From Scatosoma sp045533485 (GTDB lineage: Bacteria; Bacillota; Clostridia; Christensenellales; Borkfalkiaceae): a stretch of 56,506 bases of DNA. This document shows positions 51,125 to 56,506 of this stretch, piece by piece. The position numbers and the translations under genes were made by a program. The stretch covers positions 1 to 56,506 of the forward strand of contig JAZSHX010000020.1 in the NCBI GenBank assembly GCA_045533485.1, given 5' to 3'. The notes under the pieces were generated by a model. It was given only the letters and a program-made list of their open reading frames with translations. It had not been told where the DNA came from and did not search any database. Position 1 is the first letter of the stretch. Each line of letters starts with the position of its first letter.

Positions 51125-53083
51125 TTACAATTCGACAACGGATACAATCAACAAGGGAGATTGCTTGGTCGTTTTATAGAAATGGTTTTTCAGCGTTTTG
51201 CGGATATACAAAGAAAGCTCCTGTTTGGGTTCGTTTTCAAACGCATACGCTTGCACTGCATAGCCCACAAGCGCTTTCAAATCGTTTACATCGCCTGTAT
51301 TATCCGTGTACATAAAGCCGTACGATTCAATGGTCGGCTCGCCGACGATATAATTGCCGCTAACGGCAAGCGATACGGAAAATACGCCGTCTGCCGCCAT
51401 TTTAATGCGTTGTTTCATCACTTCGCTCGTGCCGTAATCTTCAAATCCTTCGCCGTCTACAAGCAACGTGCCTGCAGGAACGTTTTCGCCCAGCTTAATT
51501 TCGCTATCCGTAAGCTCTACGCAGTTGCCGATTTCGGTAATAAGAATATTTTGCGCTTGCATACCCAGCGTTTCCGCAAGCTGTGCGTGGCGCTTTAAAT
51601 GTCTATATTCGCCGTGCACGGGGATGAAAAATTTGGGTTTCAAAAGCGAATGCAAAATCTTGTGTTCTTCTTGGCAAGCGTGTCCCGAAACGTGGATTTT
51701 CTCCAAGCTTTCATATACAACGCGCGCGCCCTTTTTATACAGGTTATTGATAACCCGATAAATCATTTTTTCGTTACCGGGAATAGGATTTGCCGAAATG
51801 ATAATCGTGTCGTTTTCCCCGATCGTCAATTTGTTGAAATCTCCCGACGCCATACGCGTAAGCGCACTCATCGGCTCGCCCTGCGAACCCGTCGAAAGCA
51901 CCAAAAGCTCCCCGTCAAACAAGTTTTTCGTGCGTTCAATGTCGATTAAGACGCCTTCGGGAATTTTTAATTCCCCGATTTTCACCGCCGCTTCAACTAC
52001 CTTGAACATACTTCTGCCCGATAAGGCGATTTTACGTCTGTATTTTACTGCCAAATCTACGATTTGTTGTAAACGGTGCACGTTAGACGCAAACGTAGCA
52101 ATTATAATTCTACGGTTTGTATTTTCGGAGAACAAGTGATCTAACGTAGTGCCAACCACCGTTTCACTCATCGTATATCCTGCGCGTTCGATATTCGTCG
52201 ATTCCGCCATATACAAAAGCACGCCTTCGTTGCCAAGCTCCGCAATGCGCTTAAAATCAATGGGACTACCAGCCACGGGGGTTAAGTCGATTTTGAAATC
52301 ACCGCTGTGATATACCAACCCCACGGGCGTTTGAATTGCCAAAGCGCAAGCACCGGAAATGGAGTGGTTTACGTTGATAAATTCCACATTAAACGCGCCA
52401 AGCTGCACCTTATCGCCTGCTTCCACAACGTGCTGTACGCTGCTTACAATGCGGTGTTCTTGCAGTTTATTATCCGTCAGCATTAACGTCAGTTTCGTCC
52501 CGTAAACGGGCGTTTGTTCGTTGATTTCCTTTAATAAATACGGAACGCCGCCGATATGATCTTCGTGTCCGTGTGTTAAAATGACAGCGCGGATTTTGTC
52601 CTTGTTTTGCGATAAATAGGTAACGTCAGGAACTACCGAATCAATGCCCGGCATATCTTCACTGTTAGGAAAAGTTAATCCCGCGTCGATAACGATGATA
52701 TCGTTTTCGTATTCAAGCGCAGTCATATTTTTGCCGATTTCGCCCACACCGCCCAAGAAAATGATTTTTAAGGGTTTCACCGCCTTTTTATGCTGCTTTT
52801 GCACCGTTCTCTTGGCGTTTGTCTGTTTTACGTCCTTGTTTTCCTTGGATGGGAATTTTAAATTTTTTTGGGTTATCTCTTCCTTGGATACACGTTTTTT
52901 TACAGAAATCGATTGCGTAACGTAGACGCTTAAATCGTTTTCCGACATATTGAGTGCCGTTCCTTTTGGATTTTTCTTGGACCCAGAACGCACAGTTTTC
53001 CCCAACGCAGTACGCGTTTTTTTGGTTACGGGCGTACTGTTTTTCTCTTTGGTGGGTGTTTTTGTTTGTTTACTGTCCTTCAC
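51125..53083 (-). CDS. rnj: Ribonuclease J with basic N-terminal extension
   Basis: 652 residues from GTG 53083; the conserved core begins near residue 103 (LKIIFLGGVGEIGKN). Catalytic motifs: THGHEDHIGG, NVNHSISGA, YHSGDFK, STGSQGEP and VSGHACQEEHK, the beta-CASP metallo-beta-lactamase set of RNase J. It makes endonucleolytic and 5' exonucleolytic cuts in mRNA and rRNA. The first ~100 residues are Lys/Thr-rich, low-complexity and probably disordered. The start is uncertain: GTG 53083 has GGAG 13 bp away, while ATG 52948 (MSENDLS) has AAGGA 11 bp away. First gene of rnj-trmR-U32. Confidence 0.95.
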   Translation of the reverse strand: MKDSKQTKTPTKEKNSTPVTKKTRTALGKTVRSGSKKNPKGTALNMSENDLSVYVTQSISVKKRVSKEEITQKNLKFPSKENKDVKQTNAKRTVQKQHKKAVKPLKIIFLGGVGEIGKNMTALEYENDIIVIDAGLTFPNSEDMPGIDSVVPDVTYLSQNKDKIRAVILTHGHEDHIGGVPYLLKEINEQTPVYGTKLTLMLTDNKLQEHRIVSSVQHVVEAGDKVQLGAFNVEFINVNHSISGACALAIQTPVGLVYHSGDFKIDLTPVAGSPIDFKRIAELGNEGVLLYMAESTNIERAGYTMSETVVGTTLDHLFSENTNRRIIIATFASNVHRLQQIVDLAVKYRRKIALSGRSMFKVVEAAVKIGELKIPEGVLIDIERTKNLFDGELLVLSTGSQGEPMSALTRMASGDFNKLTIGENDTIIISANPIPGNEKMIYRVINNLYKKGARVVYESLEKIHVSGHACQEEHKILHSLLKPKFFIPVHGEYRHLKRHAQLAETLGMQAQNILITEIGNCVELTDSEIKLGENVPAGTLLVDGEGFEDYGTSEVMKQRIKMAADGVFSVSLAVSGNYIVGEPTIESYGFMYTDNTGDVNDLKALVGYAVQAYAFENEPKQELSLYIRKTLKNHFYKTTKQSPLLIVSVVEL

Positions 53084-53127
53084 TTCTTTTATTATACTCC
53101 TTGGCGAATATGTATTCGCTATAAAAT

Positions 53128-53165
53128 AGAGAGCCGAAAATTATGGAATTATCAGCTCTCTTTCT
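53128..53165 (-). terminator. Hairpin after the coiled-coil repeat protein gene
   Basis: GAGAGC and inner AATT pair with AATT and GCTCTC over about 32 bases; the T run is weak (TATTTTAT). Confidence 0.65.
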
Positions 53166-53199
53166 CATTATTCGTTTGTAATTTTTATCTTAACGGATA

Positions 53200-55332
53200 T
53201 CAAAAGTCAAGCTCGACTTTTTTCTCTTTCGTTGCCTTGATGTAACCTGCGTCGAATAATTGCTTGGTCGTTTCATAAGGGAATTCAGCAACGTAATCAA
53301 CGGGAGCAAACGCTTCTTCTTTTTCCGTACCTAATTTTTCTGCCAAAATACCAACCAAACGGAGCGCTTTCTTTGCTGCGGCGTCACTCTTAATTTTTAC
53401 CATAAACGGAGTGTTTTCATACGCCTTTTGGTTACCAACGTTCTTTTGGTGATATACGGTCGTCTTCAAATCGGGATTTTCAGGATCTAATGCAAGGTAG
53501 AAGCAAAGCGTCTTACCGCAAATGTTTACTTTTGCAACCGTGTCGCGACCAAAATTAAATCTATCGCCGTGCCAGCTAATATTTGAATTAATTTTCTTGT
53601 AGGAAACAAGCTCGTTCTTCAAATCGCTGTAATATGCTTTTACGTTGTCTTCGCTTTGTTTGAGTTTTGCCGTGAAGCTCTTCTTCAAACGAATCACCAA
53701 CCCCGTTTCCGCATCTACAAGTTGATCGGTCAATTCATCAAACGTAAGCTTTTCTTCCGCTACCGCTAACTCTGCCTGCGGTTCTGCAACCGGTTCTTGA
53801 GCAGGAGTTTCTTCTACAACTTCTTCAACCGGTTCTTGAGCAGGCGCTTCTTCTACAACTTCTTCAACCGGTTCTTGGGCAGGAGTTTCTTCTACAACTT
53901 CTTCAACCGATTCTTGGGCAGGAGCTTCTTCTACAACTTCTTCAACCGGTTCTTGAGCAGGAGTTTCTTCTACAACTTCTTCAACCGGTTCTTGAGCAGG
54001 AGCTTCTTCTACAACTTCTTCGACGGGTTGTTCGCAAACTTCGTCACAGATTTCTTCGCAATTTGCGCACATTTGGCAAATTTCTTCGGAAACGCTCTTC
54101 GCGATAGCTTGCACTCCTTCTTCGTCAACAACAAGTTCGTATGTAGGTTCAACAGCATTCTCCGCTTGTTTATTCAATTTTTCTTCAACAATCAACGCGA
54201 TGCGGTCATAATCAAGCTCACCCATCTTTTCGGTTACTTTATCCGCAATTTGGTCAACGCCTGCTTCATCAAGCGTAACGTCGAAGGTTTGTTCGGTGTT
54301 CGCCGCAAGCTTTTCCGCAACCATATCCGCAAGCAAATCGTAATCTACTTGGGGGGCTTGCAATTTCGCAGCTACTGCATCGGCAAGCGCATCTACGTTG
54401 AATGCAGCTACCAGCTTTTCAACTGCACTGTTTACCGCTGTATCTACTGCCTTTTGCACGCTGTTTTCGATAAGCGCATAATTTACTTTTTCAGGGTACG
54501 GCAAGGATTCAACAACCTTCTCTGCCGTGCCATATACGATTTTATCGTAATCAACCGCAGCTTCAACGGGCGCTGCAGGCGCTTCGTTAAGACCTGCTTC
54601 ATTCAAAAGCTCGAGAACTTTATCGCCAACTTCGTCTACGATACGGTTATAATCCACATTTTCGGGAAGCGTAAAGTTTTCCACTGCATCAAGCACTTGG
54701 CGGGTATGCTCAGCAACGCTTGCTTCCGTTTTTTCTGCAACCGATTCAATCAAGGATTGATAATCTGCATTTTCAATCGCAGCTGCTCTTGCGTTAATTT
54801 CCGCAAGCACTGCATCGAAGCGATCCAAAAGTGCAATCTTCGCGTCCACTTCGTCTACTTTCGCAACGGCAACTTGAATATTTTCCAACAAGGTGTCGTA
54901 AATCGCTTGTTGTTGCATAAAGCTGTATTTTACCGTTTCTTCTACGGAATTCGATACGTCGCCCAACGCTTGCTTGATAGATGCGAAATCTACTTGTTCC
55001 ATAAGATTAGGAAGCAATGCGTCCATCTTTGCGTTAAGCTCCGAGGTGGTAGCATCCATCGAATTTAATCTATCGCCAACTTCGCGGGTAAGCAACGTTG
55101 CCAAACCGTCGTAAATGGTTTGGTTTTGCTTATAGCTATAACGAATTTCTTGCGAAATAGCTTGCGAAGATTTGTCTTTATCCGCTTGCAAAGCTTGGTA
55201 CAAAGAACCCATTTGTACGGAAGAATATTTCATCTCCTTAACAAGTTCCGCTTTCATCTTTTGAATGTCGTAGGAAAGCCAGCTGTACAACGCGTCAATT
55301 TTAGATGTTTCAAGTTGTTTCTTATCCGCCAT
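53200..55332 (-). CDS. Acidic coiled-coil repeat protein of unknown function
   Basis: 710 residues, no signal peptide or membrane segment. Residues 1-190 are coiled coil with two copies of an EIRYSYKQNQTIYD-like stretch. Residues ~190-390 hold six degenerate units of the form VDYDxIxxxVAEKL. Residues 419-433 are a Cys cluster (C419, C422, C425, C429, C433). Residues 436-514 are six tandem copies of PVEEVVEEAPAQE or TPAQE. Residues ~550-670 form a compact domain (YYSDLKNELVSYKKINSNISWHGDRFNFGRDTVAKVNICGKTLCFYLALDP) that also occurs in other uncharacterised gut Clostridia proteins. A cytoplasmic scaffold is the best guess. Own promoter with a leader of about 80 bases. Confidence 0.75.
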   Translation of the reverse strand: MADKKQLETSKIDALYSWLSYDIQKMKAELVKEMKYSSVQMGSLYQALQADKDKSSQAISQEIRYSYKQNQTIYDGLATLLTREVGDRLNSMDATTSELNAKMDALLPNLMEQVDFASIKQALGDVSNSVEETVKYSFMQQQAIYDTLLENIQVAVAKVDEVDAKIALLDRFDAVLAEINARAAAIENADYQSLIESVAEKTEASVAEHTRQVLDAVENFTLPENVDYNRIVDEVGDKVLELLNEAGLNEAPAAPVEAAVDYDKIVYGTAEKVVESLPYPEKVNYALIENSVQKAVDTAVNSAVEKLVAAFNVDALADAVAAKLQAPQVDYDLLADMVAEKLAANTEQTFDVTLDEAGVDQIADKVTEKMGELDYDRIALIVEEKLNKQAENAVEPTYELVVDEEGVQAIAKSVSEEICQMCANCEEICDEVCEQPVEEVVEEAPAQEPVEEVVEETPAQEPVEEVVEEAPAQESVEEVVEETPAQEPVEEVVEEAPAQEPVEEVVEETPAQEPVAEPQAELAVAEEKLTFDELTDQLVDAETGLVIRLKKSFTAKLKQSEDNVKAYYSDLKNELVSYKKINSNISWHGDRFNFGRDTVAKVNICGKTLCFYLALDPENPDLKTTVYHQKNVGNQKAYENTPFMVKIKSDAAAKKALRLVGILAEKLGTEKEEAFAPVDYVAEFPYETTKQLFDAGYIKATKEKKVELDF
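53791..54027 (-). repeat. Tandem 39-bp coding repeat (six units; 78-bp super-repeat)
   Basis: Six 39-bp units alternating APAQE and TPAQE, so the true period is 78 bp. One unit has S for P (ESVEE). Unit number could vary without a frameshift. Confidence 0.88.
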
Positions 55333-55421
55333 ATTACACCTCGGTTGTTATTCGTATTTTTTCTAAAAAATACATTATCAAGCAACAGTAAAATACAATA
55401 ATTTACCATTGTCTTTCTATA

Positions 55422-55449
55422 TTATATCACATGAAACGCTTTCGGTCAA
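55422..55449 (-). promoter_or_regulatory. Promoter of the coiled-coil repeat protein gene
   Basis: -35 TTGACC (55449-55444), 16 bp, -10 TATAAT (55427-55422), preceded by TG (TGATATAAT). Confidence 0.75.
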
Positions 55450-55569
55450 GGATTTTAAGGAAAAATATCAAGAAAAATCACCGTTTTTTTAATTTTTTTT
55501 ATTTTCAACGCGGACACGGTAGCCCCATATTGAGAAATCGGCCGCTCGGCAAACCCTTGAATTTATCAA

Positions 55570-55604
55570 TAAAGGATGTCTTTCCGCTTGAAAAACACCC
55601 TTTA
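55570..55604 (-). terminator. Hairpin after the P-type ATPase gene
   Basis: TAAAGGGTGT pairs with ACATCCTTTA around 15 bases on the minus strand; no long T run follows. Confidence 0.5.
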
Positions 55605-55624
55605 CTTATCAAAATTTCATTATT

Positions 55625-56506
55625 TTATTTGTTTTTGCTTATTTTTCTTTGAACAAGCTTAACAATTTCCACAATCGGGATAACGAGAACGCCCAACGCC
55701 GCCGCATAAACGTATTCCATCAAGCTAACCGCTTCAAACCCAAACGCCGTGGCAAGGAAAGGAATCTCACAAACGAGCGTCGTAGCCAAAAGCGAGCCAA
55801 GCGCCGCAAATACAAGCGTTTTATTAAACGTTTTCATCGTGAACAAGCTACCGCGCTGCGAACGCATATTTAAGCTATGGAAAATTTCCGCCATTGACAT
55901 TGTCAAGAACGCCATCGTCATGCCATGCGTGCTATTTTCAATAGCCCAAGTGCCCGTTTCCAAATAATGCCCAAGGAAATACGAGAATAAGGTCAAAATC
56001 GACACCAACAGCCCTTGGTATACGATATCCAAGCCCATACCCTCGGCAAATACCCCTGCCTTTGAATCACGCGGTTTGCGCTTCATTACGTCTGCTTCCG
56101 CGCGTTCCATACCAAGCGCAAGCGCAGGGAAACAGTCGGTTACAAGATTAATCCAAAGCAAATGCACGGGCTTCAAAATGGTAAAGCCGATCAACGTAGC
56201 CAAGAAAATAGAGATCACTTCGCTCATATTCGACGCAAGCAGGAATTGAATAGATTTACGAATATTGTCGTAAATACGTCTGCCTTCTTCCACTGCTCCT
56301 ACGATGGTTGCGAAATTGTCGTCGGCAAGCACCATGTCCGCAACGTTTTTGGTAACGTCCGTATCCGTAATACCTAAACCGACGCCGATGTCCGCCGTTT
56401 TAATGGAAGGGGCGTCATTTACGCCGTCGCCCGTCATGGCCGTAACGAAGCCCATCTTTTTCGATGCTGTTACAATACGCGTTTTGTGTTCAGGTTGCAC
56501 GCGTGC
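55625..56506 (-). CDS. Calcium-transporting-type P-ATPase (partial, cut by right edge)
   Basis: The last 293 residues of a P2-type ATPase; the phosphorylation site lies beyond the window. Present are the hinge motif MTGDGVNDAPSIKTADIGVGLG, the VADMVLADDNFATIVGAVEEGRRIYDNIRKSIQFLLASN linker, M5 and M6 with SNMSEVISIF and LLWINLVTDCFPALALG (ion-binding Asn and Asp of SERCA/PMR1-type pumps), and the four C-terminal helices. Probably exports Ca2+. The frame is open to the last base. Codon use matches the rest of the window. Confidence 0.92.
   Translation of the reverse strand, partial: ARVQPEHKTRIVTASKKMGFVTAMTGDGVNDAPSIKTADIGVGLGITDTDVTKNVADMVLADDNFATIVGAVEEGRRIYDNIRKSIQFLLASNMSEVISIFLATLIGFTILKPVHLLWINLVTDCFPALALGMERAEADVMKRKPRDSKAGVFAEGMGLDIVYQGLLVSILTLFSYFLGHYLETGTWAIENSTHGMTMAFLTMSMAEIFHSLNMRSQRGSLFTMKTFNKTLVFAALGSLLATTLVCEIPFLATAFGFEAVSLMEYVYAAALGVLVIPIVEIVKLVQRKISKNK

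Noticed and set aside
53091..53119. TATAAT before rnj as a promoter
   Set aside because: The hexamer at -35 distance (GCGAAT) is poor. It is mentioned only in the leaderless discussion.
53791..54027. CRISPR-like 39-bp repeat
   Set aside because: No spacers; a coding tandem repeat.
53797..55068. 423-codon plus-strand open frame rich in Phe/Arg repeats
   Set aside because: Antisense image of the PVEEVVEE repeat gene; the repeat makes any frame look ordered.

Overview
The window reads as chromosome of an uncultured, spore-lineage Clostridium-like Firmicute of moderate GC. The evidence is a complete spoIIA operon (spoIIAA-spoIIAB-sigF), whiA, RNase J, a prs-pth-mfd-foldase gene order typical of Firmicutes, AGGAGG-type ribosome binding sites and textbook sigma-A promoters (TTGACA-17-TATAAT). 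A Re-type citrate synthase points to a strict anaerobe. A gut Christensenellales-like lineage is a guess. Nearly all protein genes lie on the minus strand; the plus strand carries only lysR, hpt, gdhA and two tRNA clusters. No insertion sequence, prophage or CRISPR array was seen.

Layout. 1-4978: murB, a PHP phosphoesterase, whiA and dnaE (cut by the left edge; its last ~270-330 bases have foreign codon use). 5087-7743: ROK-like sugar kinase and nagA, behind a promoter covered by two inverted repeats. 7844-11496: two related membrane proteins and an alpha-phosphohexomutase. 11507-16170: Re-citrate synthase, aconitase and isocitrate dehydrogenase in one operon; with gdhA (44446) this is the oxidative branch from acetyl-CoA and oxaloacetate to glutamate. 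16222-22590: yggS, two short-chain dehydrogenases, a LysR regulator, a cytoplasmic GH28-like beta-helix protein and a FAD oxidoreductase. 22642-25757: tRNA-Ala, tRNA-Lys, hpt, a small unknown protein and a MATE transporter. 25778-33221: prs, pth, mfd and a SurA/PrsA-like lipoprotein. 33239-37603: tadA, an M14 peptidase, rlmH, a CPBP protease, then the spoIIA operon with two Spo0A-box-like sites upstream. 37768-38128: tRNA-Met, tRNA-Asp, tRNA-Phe.

38196-44155 is the most unusual part: a secreted 1856-residue repeat protein whose best promoter has a run of ten G inside the 17-bp spacer between -35 and -10, a layout known from phase-variable promoters of surface proteins. Behind the promoter lie a perfect 17-bp palindrome and two exact 16-bp direct repeats 32 bp apart, then tRNA-Arg. 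45860-49201: an M29 aminopeptidase with two G3E-type metallochaperone GTPase-like proteins, one with a His/Cys-rich tandem repeat and one fused to a YcgQ-like domain. 49282-53083: RNase J, TrmR and a U32 protein, probably tRNA wobble-uridine hydroxylation and methylation. 53200-55449: a coiled-coil, repeat-rich unknown protein. 55625-56506: the C-terminal part of a Ca2+-type P-ATPase cut by the right edge.
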